64,000 bases of DNA. Origin: JBMYRH01 sp049602155. Lineage in GTDB: Bacteria > Myxococcota_A > UBA9042 > PHBI01 > JBMYRH01. Below are positions 44,135 through 52,417 of the stretch, piece after piece. The stretch spans positions 293,199-357,198 of the forward strand of contig JBMYRH010000004.1 in assembly GCA_049602155.1 (NCBI GenBank), read 5' to 3'. Both the position numbers and the translations under genes were made by a program. The notes below the pieces were generated by a model, which did not search any database, was not told the DNA's origin, and saw only the letters and a program-made list of their open reading frames with translations. Each line of letters starts with the position of its first letter. The stretch's first letter is position 1.

Positions 44135-44347
44135 CTAGGCGGTTTTTCGCATCCAGGGGATCCAACGCCGCCACCCACCGCTCACCTCAGAGGCGACCGT
44201 GGGGAAGTAAGGTAGATCGAGCTCTCGCTGAATGCGCTGGGCCGCGCGGCGGACACTCTCGCGACACCTCGGATCATAACGCACATGGTGCCCATTACCC
44301 TCGCGGGCTTCGGGGTCGGCATGCAGGCTGTGTGGCTCATCGTTCAT
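44135..44347 (-). CDS. Small orphan protein, 70 residues
   Basis: From ATG 44347 (the frame is open to 44398). The chain is charged, then has a helix (ESVRRAAQRIQRELDLPYFP) and ends in a Trp-rich basic tail GGWRRWIPWMRKTA that could lie on a membrane. There is no good ribosome-binding site and no family I recognise, so the call rests on composition alone. Confidence 0.4.
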   Translation of the reverse strand: MNDEPHSLHADPEAREGNGHHVRYDPRCRESVRRAAQRIQRELDLPYFPTVASEVSGGWRRWIPWMRKTA

Positions 44348-44482
44348 GCGACGAGTAGACCAGCCCTGTGTGTCACGCGTGTGACATAGCCGCAACAACC
44401 CGGCAAAAGGCCGGTGCGAACTGTTGCGCTTGGATACGGGCGGCGCGACGCATTGAGGTCGTCCACTCTGCGATGTCAGGCT

Positions 44483-44599
44483 CTAGCCTGCAGCGCCTTC
44501 CGCGATCTTCTGCAACGTATGTACAACCACCACCAAAAGAAAGATGGCGCCCGTTCCTCCCACCAAAGTGAGAAGTGCATTGGCGAACAGCGTCTTCAT
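44483..44599 (-). CDS. Small single-pass membrane peptide, 38 residues
   Basis: ATG 44599 is preceded by GGGAG 5 nt upstream, an excellent ribosome-binding site. The peptide begins MKTLFANALLTLVGG and runs through an uninterrupted hydrophobic stretch (GAIFLLVVVVHTL) to a short charged end QKIAEGAAG and a TAG stop. It has the form of a small inner-membrane protein. It lies 87 nt downstream of the beta-barrel-like gene on the same strand, so it may be cotranscribed and assist an envelope complex. Confidence 0.6.
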   Translation of the reverse strand: MKTLFANALLTLVGGTGAIFLLVVVVHTLQKIAEGAAG

Positions 44600-44686
44600 G
44601 AGTCTCCCTACGTTGGTCAGAAGCCTAAATCAGATGGGCCATCACCTCAACTGTGTTCACTAGAACTTCCGTACACGTCTTCAGGG

Positions 44687-45715
44687 CTACTTCAATAAGT
44701 CGTAGCCAAAGGTGAGCATGACGACGTTCTGTACCTGCCAGTCCTCTTGGATCTGGGGCTGAAGCAGCGCGCGGAGCTCGTAGTCTAATGAGGCCCATGC
44801 AGCGACACGAAAGGAGAACTTCGCGCCGACAGAGATGTTCATCCGCTCCTCGATCGGTAAATCAGCGGTCTTGGGCGACGAGTCGATGAACGGGATGAAG
44901 AGCTCTCCATGGGCCCGATATGAGATCCAATCGTCCGCCAATAAGCCGCTCATCTCTAACCGTGAAGTCTGACCGAGGGCCACATAGCTGTCGATCTCGG
45001 ACACCTCGACGACCGCGGTCTCCTTCTTATCGGAGACGCTCAGCGCATCGGCTGCGAAGACCTGCGTGGCCGTGACACCCGTGTTCACGGTCAAACCGAA
45101 TTCTTTCAAGGTCGTCGCGATAAATGAGACACCGGCGGACTCCTTGAGTTGAAGGGGCTCAAAGGGCGCCGTCAGCCGCAGCCGCTTGCTGCCCTCTTCC
45201 CGCCGAATCGTCCCGTCCAGGTTCGTGATTTCGTAATCTACAGGCTCCGCGCGAACGTCATCTCCGGAGAAGAACGGAGTCTCGAGGGTAAGTCCGACAA
45301 AGGGGCCCATCCAACTCAGCCCCTTCCAGGTGTACATGGAGTCGAGCTGCAGGCGATCTGCAGTCTTCACAAGCTCTCCAATGACGCTCGTGTACGCGAA
45401 GGCGACCGCGTAGTTCATGCTCGTCTTCCAATCATGTGCCGCTTTATGCCAGCGGATGTGCCCAGCCACCGACGTGCCAAACGTCACCCCAAGGCCGTCT
45501 TGCTGACCAACTACCCCATCACTTTGGGTAAACGCAGCAGAGACCCCCACTCGGAGCCTCATCTCCAAGGGATCCACCTCTTCCTCAGCCGCTGCCGTTT
45601 CAGCCTTGGCGTCTTTCGTCGGAGGCTCCGCCCCCTCTGCAGCAGCAACCGGAGCAACGAGTAGCGCACTTAAGCCGCACGCCAGGGCACCATACACAAC
45701 CTTCTGAAGCATCAT
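44687..45715 (-). CDS. Exported beta-barrel-like protein
   Basis: 342 residues; a perfect AAGGAGGT precedes two adjacent ATGs (45715 and 45712). Signal peptide VVYGALACGLSALLVAPVAAA cut after AAA-like residues. A charged Lys/Glu/Ala linker is followed by alternating strands with aromatic ends (LRVGVSAAFTQSDG, MNYAVAFAYTSVIGEL, FVGLTLETPFFSG, NISVGAKFSFRVAAWASLDY) and a terminal strand VVMLTFGYDLLK. This suggests an outer-membrane barrel of 10-12 strands, although the last residue is Lys and not Phe. Expression is likely high. No family recognised. Confidence 0.72.
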   Translation of the reverse strand: MMLQKVVYGALACGLSALLVAPVAAAEGAEPPTKDAKAETAAAEEEVDPLEMRLRVGVSAAFTQSDGVVGQQDGLGVTFGTSVAGHIRWHKAAHDWKTSMNYAVAFAYTSVIGELVKTADRLQLDSMYTWKGLSWMGPFVGLTLETPFFSGDDVRAEPVDYEITNLDGTIRREEGSKRLRLTAPFEPLQLKESAGVSFIATTLKEFGLTVNTGVTATQVFAADALSVSDKKETAVVEVSEIDSYVALGQTSRLEMSGLLADDWISYRAHGELFIPFIDSSPKTADLPIEERMNISVGAKFSFRVAAWASLDYELRALLQPQIQEDWQVQNVVMLTFGYDLLK

Positions 45716-45759
45716 TGGCTACCTCCTTGAGGCGGTATGGTGACCTCTTCTAACCTCTG

Positions 45760-45778
45760 GAACAATGGTCCTTTGTTC
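45760..45778 (-). promoter_or_regulatory. Inverted repeat upstream of the barrel-like gene
   Basis: Arms GAACAA and TTGTTC, 6 bp each, separated by 7 bp, 45 nt before the ATG. It could be an operator or part of a leader hairpin. Nothing else in the 45716-45849 gap is recognisable. Confidence 0.25.
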
Positions 45779-45849
45779 GCCTGACACCGAGTCGGCCCCT
45801 TTCACGCCGCAAATCGCCTGTAAAAGCGAGACTTACACATCACAATTAC

Positions 45850-45880
45850 AAAAACCCGCCACGACAAAGCGTAGCGGGTT
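45850..45880 (-). terminator. Rho-independent terminator of flagellin 1
   Basis: On the reverse strand an 11-bp stem (AACCCGCTACG with CGTGGCGGGTT, one G-T pair) closes a 6-nt loop and is followed by a T run. It lies 66 nt after the flagellin stop codon. Confidence 0.85.
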
Positions 45881-45946
45881 CCGGTTGGGTGGAGCACCCC
45901 GTGCCCGTGCACGAGATGCTCCGGTACCAGCCTAAAAAGGCCGGGT

Positions 45947-46792
45947 TTAACCGAGGAGCCGGAGGACCAAGTTGGGCGACTGATTCGCCTGTGACAACAT
46001 GGAAACACCAGCCTGCTGCAGTACGTTAGCCTTCGAGAACGCCGAGCTTTCCTGGGCCATATCCGTATCGCGGATCTGGCTGATGGAGTTTCCGTAGTTC
46101 TCAATGGTGGCCGCGAGGCCGTCCACAGCGTGGTTGAGCTCATTAATCGTGGAGCCGAGCGTCGCACGGTCCGTACTCAGGTCCTCAAGCGCAGTATCGA
46201 TCAAGCTGATGGCGCTCTGCGAACCGCTCTGGTTTGCGACCGTCTGTGCATTCACGCCGAGCTTTGTAGCGCTCTGGGTCTGCAGATCAATGTCGATACG
46301 GTCGTTAACGGAGTTACGCGTACCGACCTGGAAGGTCATCGTACCGTCACCGCCTGAACCCGCAGTACCATCGAGCAACTGGATGCCGTTGTACTCCACC
46401 ACTGAGGAAACACGGTCAATCTCGTCGATGAGGTCACTGAACTCAGTCTGGAGGTAGCCGCGCTCGGTGTCGGAGACGCTATCATTTGCAGATTGAACTG
46501 CCAGCTCTCGCATACGAACCAAGAGGTCCGACACGGACTGGTAGCCCGACTCAGCGGTCTGAAGCACGGCAACACCATCGTTGGCGTTCTTCATAGCCTG
46601 CTGGAAGCCCTTCTGCTGGGCTCGCATGTTCTCGGAGATTGCCATACCGGCTGCGTTGTCGGAGGCCGACTGGACGCGCATACCGGAGGAAAGACGTGAA
46701 ATACTCTGCTGAAGTCCTCGTGCGTTCTTGGTCAAGTTGCGTTGGGCCGTGAGTGACCCGGAATTAGTATTGATTGCCAATGGAGTGGCCAT
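45947..46792 (-). CDS. fliC: Flagellin 1
   Basis: 281 residues, a short flagellin with only the conserved D0/D1 coiled ends and a small middle. The N-terminus is typical (INTNSGSLTAQRNLTKNARG, RLSSGMRVQSASDNAAGMAI) and the C-terminus ends VLQQAGVSMLSQANQSPNLV followed by LRLLG. The variable D2/D3 region is nearly absent (about 130-190, TAGSGGDGTMTFQVGTRN). GGAG lies 8 nt before the ATG. The leader carries two hairpins, and a hairpin terminator follows. A second flagellin gene lies about 17 kb to the right on the same strand. Exported by the flagellar type III system without a cleaved signal. Confidence 0.95.
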   Translation of the reverse strand: MATPLAINTNSGSLTAQRNLTKNARGLQQSISRLSSGMRVQSASDNAAGMAISENMRAQQKGFQQAMKNANDGVAVLQTAESGYQSVSDLLVRMRELAVQSANDSVSDTERGYLQTEFSDLIDEIDRVSSVVEYNGIQLLDGTAGSGGDGTMTFQVGTRNSVNDRIDIDLQTQSATKLGVNAQTVANQSGSQSAISLIDTALEDLSTDRATLGSTINELNHAVDGLAATIENYGNSISQIRDTDMAQESSAFSKANVLQQAGVSMLSQANQSPNLVLRLLG

Positions 46793-46815
46793 CTTTTATA
46801 CTCCTACATGTACAC

Positions 46816-46871
46816 GTGGGCCGTACGCCCACTGTTGTCAGGACGATGTGCAAGGTTCCTAGGAAGAACCT
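46816..46871 (-). promoter_or_regulatory. Structured leader of flagellin 1
   Basis: Two inverted repeats lie between the candidate promoter and the ribosome-binding site (GGAG, complement of 46801-46804): GTGGGC/GCCCAC with a 5-nt loop (46816-46832) and AGGTTC/GAACCT with a 7-nt spacer (46853-46871). The 8-bp palindrome TACATGTA sits next to the ribosome-binding site. These could form mRNA stems that set flagellin translation. Confidence 0.4.
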
Positions 46872-46965
46872 CGTACTGGTTTTGGTTTCGAGGCCGGACA
46901 CGGGCATGGCCTCAATCCCAAGGATTCAATGTCTGGCTACGGTGGGTTCGGAACACGCCTTAAGA

Positions 46966-47003
46966 CCCGCCGATGACTTTCTGTCGCGGCGGGGCTTTTT
47001 TTT
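46966..47003 (+). terminator. Strong forward-strand hairpin terminator with no gene upstream
   Basis: Stem CCCGCCG/CGGCGGG extended by TGAC/GTCG, 5-nt loop, then GC and eight T on the forward strand. The forward strand has no credible gene between the flagellin start and this site, so it may end an antisense or small RNA covering the flagellin leader. The rest of 46872-47227 holds a weaker reverse-strand hairpin (47178-47199) and otherwise nothing I can name. Confidence 0.65.
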
Positions 47004-47009
47004 GCTTTA
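46983..47009 (-). promoter_or_regulatory. Candidate sigma-28-like promoter for flagellin 1
   Basis: Reverse strand TAAAGCAA, 11 nt, GCCGCGAC. Spacing equals the FliA consensus (TAAAGTTT-N11-GCCGATAA) and the TAAAG and GCCG cores match, but the ends do not. It overlaps the forward-strand terminator, so the match may be partly accidental. Confidence 0.3.
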
Positions 47010-47177
47010 GCTTTGGCAAAAAGGTGCCGATAGAGAGCGATGCTCAGCAGCGCAGTCTGTCGAATAGCGACCAATGCGCCCCTTGAAGCCCCTGACCAAA
47101 GAAAACTGGAATAATTCGGTCGCCCCCCCCGATCACGGGACGATCCCCCCCCTCAGTTGAGGCCTAAGTCTCATCGG

Positions 47178-47199
47178 AAAGGGGACGCAATTCCGTCCC
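47178..47199 (-). terminator. Possible terminator after iPGM
   Basis: Reverse strand GGGACG, 6-nt loop, CGTCCC, then CTTTCC, starting 28 nt after the stop codon. The stem is good, but the T run is short, so termination may be weak. Confidence 0.35.
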
Positions 47200-47227
47200 G
47201 AAAACTAGGGAACGACGCCAGGCGCTT

Positions 47228-48910
47228 CTAGAGGCGCTGAAGCAGGCCTGGCAGGTATCCCTGTGGGGTCGCATATCCCATCAGGTTGATGCATGTCGCA
47301 GACACATGGGAGAGCAGTGCGCCGTCTAGGGGCTCCCGCCAGTTCACCCCGGTAGGTAGCCCTGCGCCTGTGACGACCAACGGTACTTGGTTCAGAGAGT
47401 GACTCGTCGACGGACGGTAACCCTCGATAGATGGCCCTTCGAGAGGCTGCCCAGTGCGCTTATCAAGTTGAGCCATCTCTTCACAGTTGCCGTGGTCAGC
47501 TGTGACCAGCGCGATACCACCCCGGGCGTTAATCCCCTTCAACAGACGCGCGAGCGCTACATCGAGCGCCTCCATCGACGCGATAGCGGCGCTCAGCACA
47601 CCGGTGTGGCCCACCATGTCACCGTTCGCATAGTTAAGGCGCACGAAGTCTGGGCGCATCTCATCGATGGCCCGCAGCGTCTCCGTCGTAATGCCTTCGG
47701 CTTGCATCGCGGGCTTCAGGGCAAAATCGATATTGTCACTCGGGACCTCGATATACCGCTCGAGGGTCGGCTCAAATGCACCGCTGTGGTTGCCGTTAAA
47801 GAAGTAGGTGACATGCCCAAACTTCTGCGTCTCGCTGCAGGCCACCTGCTTCAAGCCGTTGTGGGCGAGGAACTCGCCGACAGTTCGATCAATCACGGGG
47901 GGCTCAACGAGGTAGCGACGCGGGATGTGCAGGTCTCCGTCGTACTCCATCATCCCCGCGAAGCAGACAGCGGGGACGTCACCGCGTTCAAAAGGGAACC
48001 CCTCGTCTGCGGGCGTATCAAAGGCTCGAGTGATCTCGATGGCGCGGTCGCCTCGGAAGTTGAACAAGAGGACAGCGTCCCCATCCTCAATCGTCCCCAC
48101 CGGCCCATCAGCGTCCGCTATCACGAAGGCCGGTAAGTTTTGGTCAATGATGCCGGGGGACTCCTCACGAAAGGTCTCCACGGCTTGAGTCGCCGAGCTG
48201 AAGTGCCGCGCGCGCCCACGCACGTGAGCATTCCAGCCGCGCTCGACGATGGACCAATCCGCTTCGTAGCGATCCATGGTGGTACACATACGTCCTCCAC
48301 CACTCGCGATTCGTGCATCTACACCCGATGCACGCAGTCCCTCGAGCTCCGCTTCGAGGGGGGCGATGTAATCAAGCGCCGTCGTCGCCCCTACATCGCG
48401 ACCATCGAGCAAAGGATGTACTCGAATACGGCGCGCACCTTCTTCGGCGGCACGCTTCATCAGCGCGAACGGGTGGTCCACATGGCTGTGAACATTCCCG
48501 TCACTCCAAAGGCCGATCAAGTGGAGGGTTCCACCAGCTGCCACCGACGACATCGCCTCGCGCCACGCACGACTCTCGAAGACACGACCAGAGCGTATGG
48601 CTTCATCAACGAGCTTGGCGCCTTGGTCGAAGACACGCCCCGCCCCGAGTGCATTGTGGCCGACTTCGCTGTTGCCCATGTCCTTGTCTGAGGGCATACC
48701 CACCGCGGTACCGTGGGCCCGTAACCGCCCGACGATGGGGCCGGCCATCAACGCATCCAGCGTCGGTGTGTGGGCGAGATGCCAAGCGTTGGTAGCCCCT
48801 GGAGCTGCCAAACCTACACCGTCCAGAACGACCAAACACACGGGCCCACTTGGGGCCTTAAATGAGGCGTGTGGCTGCAACTCCGAGAGACCAAAGGATG
48901 ACACGCTCAT
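47228..48910 (-). CDS. gpmI: 2,3-bisphosphoglycerate-independent phosphoglycerate mutase
   Basis: 560 residues from ATG 48910; the frame is open to 48967 but that would run into the preceding gene. Interconverts 3- and 2-phosphoglycerate in glycolysis using two Mn ions. Key segments: CLVVLDGVGL (metal Asp), DKDMGNSEVGHNALGAGRVF with the phosphoserine nucleophile, GLWSDGNVHSH, HPLLDGRDV, FNFRGDRAIE, NYANGDMVGHTG and TADHGNCEEM. It is complete, with an extra 25 or so N-terminal residues. It follows the Cys-rich lipoprotein gene by 35 nt. Confidence 0.93.
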   Translation of the reverse strand: MSVSSFGLSELQPHASFKAPSGPVCLVVLDGVGLAAPGATNAWHLAHTPTLDALMAGPIVGRLRAHGTAVGMPSDKDMGNSEVGHNALGAGRVFDQGAKLVDEAIRSGRVFESRAWREAMSSVAAGGTLHLIGLWSDGNVHSHVDHPFALMKRAAEEGARRIRVHPLLDGRDVGATTALDYIAPLEAELEGLRASGVDARIASGGGRMCTTMDRYEADWSIVERGWNAHVRGRARHFSSATQAVETFREESPGIIDQNLPAFVIADADGPVGTIEDGDAVLLFNFRGDRAIEITRAFDTPADEGFPFERGDVPAVCFAGMMEYDGDLHIPRRYLVEPPVIDRTVGEFLAHNGLKQVACSETQKFGHVTYFFNGNHSGAFEPTLERYIEVPSDNIDFALKPAMQAEGITTETLRAIDEMRPDFVRLNYANGDMVGHTGVLSAAIASMEALDVALARLLKGINARGGIALVTADHGNCEEMAQLDKRTGQPLEGPSIEGYRPSTSHSLNQVPLVVTGAGLPTGVNWREPLDGALLSHVSATCINLMGYATPQGYLPGLLQRL

Positions 48911-48945
48911 GTCCTCGTTGGGGGGGGCTTGGCTCCGCGACGGGG

Positions 48946-50898
48946 TCAGGGAGTGATCAACACGCACTGCCCAGCGTTAGGCGGCGTCTCACACCCCGCC
49001 AGGCCGCATGCACAGACGCTCACATTCTGACACGCTCGGCCATCCGAGCAATCCTCATCCGTAAAGCATGTGCCGCCTGCGAGCTGATCTTTACGCGGGA
49101 CACAGACCGCGGACACATCCAACACACAGCCTGTCATATAGGCGGTCGAGATACACCGTAAGCCAGCCTCACAAGCCTTGTAGGTTTCACAGCACTCACC
49201 CGCAGACTCAAGGGGGCTGCATACGCCGCTCGTATCGGGATCAGGGCACTGCGTATCGTTGGGACACAGACGCAACCCTTTGCAGTACTCATTGAGCCCG
49301 CACTCCTCGTGACCCCAGCATTTGCCGGACTCCTTAGGCTTGCATTTGCCCGCAATGGGGCAGTCGTTGTTGTTGAAGCAGGGGTTGATCTTGCACTCAC
49401 TGTCGATGGCACAAGAGGACCCCGTTCCGCAGTCGATGTTCGTCTTGCACGTCTGCCCCAGTGGTGAACCGCACCAACCCGGACGGCTCTTCACGCAGCG
49501 CGCGCCGCACGAGCAGATGAACGCCTGGTTGCAAACCTGACCGTCGAGACAGTCCATGTAGTTCCAGCAGTCCTCGCCGTTCTGCGGCACCGCGACACAG
49601 GTCGCTGAGCTCCCCGGCGGGCACGTCATGGTCGTATTGGAATTGCGGCACTGAAAACCCTCACCGCAATCCAAATGACTGTCACAGCAGTCGTCCAGCT
49701 TGCTGTACTCCATGCAGATGCCAGGAGTGTTCGGCTGCGTACACCCGGTCAAGTTCGTGCAGACAGACTCGCTTGCGCAGTGCTCGTTATAGCCACAGTC
49801 ACTCGTGGCCCAGCAGCCCTCATCGACGACCTCAACGCAGACCCCCACAGTCGGGTCCGCGGCTCCGGGGCAAAATTCGATGTCGGGCACGATGCACCGC
49901 ATACCGGCCTGACAATGGTCGTCAGTGGTGCAGCTGAGGGTCTTGGTGAAGCAACTTCCAGGTGTCGACGTGCCGGTGGGGCACAGGGCACCACACTCGC
50001 AAAGCTGTGCGCCTTTACACTCACGGCCCATGCCGCAGTGTTCGTCTAGGTAGCAGCCATCTCCCGCTGGCGCTGGGACACACTCGCGCCCCTCCACACA
50101 CACCTGGGTGACCGCACAGTCACTGGCATCACTACAGCAAACATCCGCGCCGGTGCACACACCTGCCGTCGTCGGGATCAGGCACGACGTGTCCCCACAT
50201 GGGCACACGTAAGCCCCCACACACTCAGTGACGCCGGGGCAATCGTCTTGTGCATAGCATCGGCCGTCTTCGGGCTCGGGATAGCATCGGCTGCCGACAC
50301 ATCGACCTGCACCGCACTCATCATCGGACAGGCAGCAGATACCCGGCAGAGAGCAGCGGCCGGGCTCTGCGGTGCAGCCCTCTGTGCCACACGGGCAGGA
50401 GCTCACTTGCTCGCAGACCTCGCCAACTTTGCAGTGTAAATCAAGCCAACATGCCTCCGTGGGGGGAGCGCTGCGGCAGACCCCCTGGTGGCAATGCTCA
50501 TCTGGGCCGCATTCTTCATGTCCGTTACAGCACCCCTCGGGCCACCGGCAGTTCCCCATCTTGGGCGTGCACTCCGCATCACCACACGCACACTTGGTCG
50601 CCTCGGCGCACACCTGGCCGGTCTGGCACTCTCCTGCGACGTAGCAGCGGTTGGTCGCGGGCGCCGGATGACACCGCCCCTCAAGGCATGTTTCACCGGG
50701 GTTGCAGACCCCCGCGGGGCAGCAACCGTCATCGACGACCTCAGGCGTGGAACGGTCAGCAGCGCCGGACTGGTCGTTGTCGGGGATGTCTCCCACGGTG
50801 ATGTCTGCGTAGGGATCCTCTCCTTCTGCCGCACAGCCGGAGAGGGCCATGCTCAGCGCCAGTCCAATCAAGCCTACATAATACGCGGTTCGGTTCAC
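48946..50898 (-). CDS. Cys-rich repeat lipoprotein
   Basis: 650 residues, lipobox ALSGC. After an acidic linker the whole chain is Cys-rich repeats of about 35-45 residues: C-x-x-D-x-x-C-x-x-G-x-x-C-x-x-x-x-x-C-x-C-G-x-x-x-C (for example CYVAGECQTGQVCAEATKCA, CYLDEHCGMGRECKGAQLCE). They resemble dickkopf/EGF-like or keratin-like modules held by disulfides. The style matches the N-terminal repeats of the lipase-like lipoprotein and of the 1495-residue protein in this window. No catalytic domain is visible; an adhesive or structural role at the surface is an inference. Confidence 0.82.
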   Translation of the reverse strand: MNRTAYYVGLIGLALSMALSGCAAEGEDPYADITVGDIPDNDQSGAADRSTPEVVDDGCCPAGVCNPGETCLEGRCHPAPATNRCYVAGECQTGQVCAEATKCACGDAECTPKMGNCRWPEGCCNGHEECGPDEHCHQGVCRSAPPTEACWLDLHCKVGEVCEQVSSCPCGTEGCTAEPGRCSLPGICCLSDDECGAGRCVGSRCYPEPEDGRCYAQDDCPGVTECVGAYVCPCGDTSCLIPTTAGVCTGADVCCSDASDCAVTQVCVEGRECVPAPAGDGCYLDEHCGMGRECKGAQLCECGALCPTGTSTPGSCFTKTLSCTTDDHCQAGMRCIVPDIEFCPGAADPTVGVCVEVVDEGCWATSDCGYNEHCASESVCTNLTGCTQPNTPGICMEYSKLDDCCDSHLDCGEGFQCRNSNTTMTCPPGSSATCVAVPQNGEDCWNYMDCLDGQVCNQAFICSCGARCVKSRPGWCGSPLGQTCKTNIDCGTGSSCAIDSECKINPCFNNNDCPIAGKCKPKESGKCWGHEECGLNEYCKGLRLCPNDTQCPDPDTSGVCSPLESAGECCETYKACEAGLRCISTAYMTGCVLDVSAVCVPRKDQLAGGTCFTDEDCSDGRACQNVSVCACGLAGCETPPNAGQCVLITP

Positions 50899-51011
50899 GT
50901 CGGTCCTTCCAGTCGTTCATTTGAACGACGGCAGTCGTGGCCACAAGCTGCAGCAGTGTAGCTCCTCGTGAAGCAATGGCCAACGGCGTTCCGAGCAACG
51001 AACGCTGTGGC

Positions 51012-51317
51012 TCACTTGTCAGAGGGTGCTGGCGACGATTTTTTCTCAGGTGTCGGGGGGCTCTTCGTGGGACTCAGTGCCTGCGCAGCGGTCGCGGCGA
51101 CGAGCGCATCGAGCTGAGCGTTAAGGGCGCTCGTGTCATCGAGCACGGCTTGACAAGACGCTTGGTCCGTCAGGCCCTTCGCCTTGAGCTGGGTGCACGC
51201 CGTCTCACCAGCGGCAGCGCAGAGGCGCGTCACCAGCTGCTCGCAAGCTGGCGGTTCGCTGCAGCCTGCAAAGACCGCCGAGACAACGACTAAGACAACG
51301 AGATAACGGGACATCAT
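51012..51317 (-). CDS. Small lipoprotein of unknown function
   Basis: 101 residues; GGAGG lies 7 nt before ATG 51317, and a second ATG follows at 51314. Lipobox VFAGC (LVVLVVVSAVFAGC). The mature part has a helical segment with four Cys (PPACEQLVTRLCAAAGETAC, DQASCQAVLDDT) and a Pro/Ser/Lys tail, which could span the periplasm. Divergent from the Sel1 gene. No family recognised. Confidence 0.75.
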   Translation of the reverse strand: MMSRYLVVLVVVSAVFAGCSEPPACEQLVTRLCAAAGETACTQLKAKGLTDQASCQAVLDDTSALNAQLDALVAATAAQALSPTKSPPTPEKKSSPAPSDK

Positions 51318-51436
51318 CAGCAGCCTCCAAGCTGGCTTCGAAGTAGCACCGCCGCTCCGCTCTTGTCCAGAGCCCTCGCGACCGTGACCTCGAACAAACC
51401 TAGCGACGCAGGTCCCCCGTCCACTAGACTCGTGGC

Positions 51437-52369
51437 ATGACCGCACTGTCCACATGCCTTAGCTTGGCGCTCCTCATCCCCCTCGCTTCGGGTGAGGCGC
51501 CTGATGCGGCGCTCAAACAACTGGAGCAACGGTGTACTGAGGGCTCGGCGACCGCGTGCTTCGAGGCAGGCCTCGCCCATGACCAAGGCACCTCCGAAGA
51601 TGCCGCGGTGCGCGCCGCGGAGCGCTATCAGCGCGCTTGTGACGGCGGTGATATGCGGGGCTGCAATTCAGCTGGCGTGTGCCACCGTCGAGGGCACGGA
51701 GTGACACGCAATGTGACCAAGGCTTTGTCTCTGACGCGACGCGCCTGTGACGCAAAATTGGCGGTAGGCTGCTTCAACTTGGGCGCGATGCTCGCTGAAG
51801 GGGACGGGCTCCCCAAAGAACCCACTGCAGCAGTGGTGCTCTTCGAGCGCGCCTGTACCGCAGACTATGGCCCCGCCTGCACAGCGGCAGGAGCCACGAC
51901 GTTGAACCTGTCTAATGCCATCAGCGCCGCACAAGCTGCGAAGGCTCAAACCTACTTCAACAGAGGCTGTGCCCTCCGTGACGGTGAGGGGTGCTACAAC
52001 TTGGGGCAGCTCTCTCGGCAGCTTGATGGTCCTACAGCGGGCGCTCTTTACGCGTACCGCCAAGCGTGCACCTTTGGGGTCCCTGCGGGCTGCAGCTGGC
52101 AGGGGCTAATGCTGCATCGCGGGGAGGGGAGCGCCTCAGGGTCACCGACCAAGAGGGCCCAGAAAAAGGGCGTGCGCTTGATGACCCGTGCCTGTGAAGA
52201 TGGATTCCACGAGGGCTGCTTCAACGCCGCCATCGCCTACGTCAAAGGTGACGGAGTGCGCAAAGATCACCAAGCCGCAGGGCGTCTCTTTACACAGGCT
52301 TGTCGAGGCGGTGTGGCCCAAGCATGCGCACTCCTAGAGCGCCAAAAACGGCGCAAGGGCACGCGCTAG
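51437..52369 (+). CDS. Exported Sel1-repeat protein (Hcp-like, Cys-paired)
   Basis: 310 residues with signal peptide LSTCLSLALLIPLASG. About seven Sel1/TPR-like helical repeats follow, each with two Cys eight residues apart (CTEGSATAC, CDGGDMRGC, CDAKLAVGC, CTADYGPAC, CALRDGEGC, CTFGVPAGC, CEDGFHEGC, CRGGVAQAC), as in the Helicobacter Hcp proteins. Such scaffolds bind partner proteins in the periplasm or outside. The linked Cys pairs agree with export. The basic tail RQKRRKGTR is unusual. The ribosome-binding site is weak. Confidence 0.85.
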   Translation: MTALSTCLSLALLIPLASGEAPDAALKQLEQRCTEGSATACFEAGLAHDQGTSEDAAVRAAERYQRACDGGDMRGCNSAGVCHRRGHGVTRNVTKALSLTRRACDAKLAVGCFNLGAMLAEGDGLPKEPTAAVVLFERACTADYGPACTAAGATTLNLSNAISAAQAAKAQTYFNRGCALRDGEGCYNLGQLSRQLDGPTAGALYAYRQACTFGVPAGCSWQGLMLHRGEGSASGSPTKRAQKKGVRLMTRACEDGFHEGCFNAAIAYVKGDGVRKDHQAAGRLFTQACRGGVAQACALLERQKRRKGTR

Positions 52370-52417
52370 AGACCGCGTCGCCCTGCCCTACCCTGACCCC
52401 TCGCCACGCGGCGCACC

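Noticed and set aside
46990..47040. Possible sigma-54 promoter (GGCACC-TTTTT-GCC) upstream of flagellin 1
   Set aside because: The GG to GC spacing is 9 nt between the pairs instead of 10, and a short palindrome explains the match.
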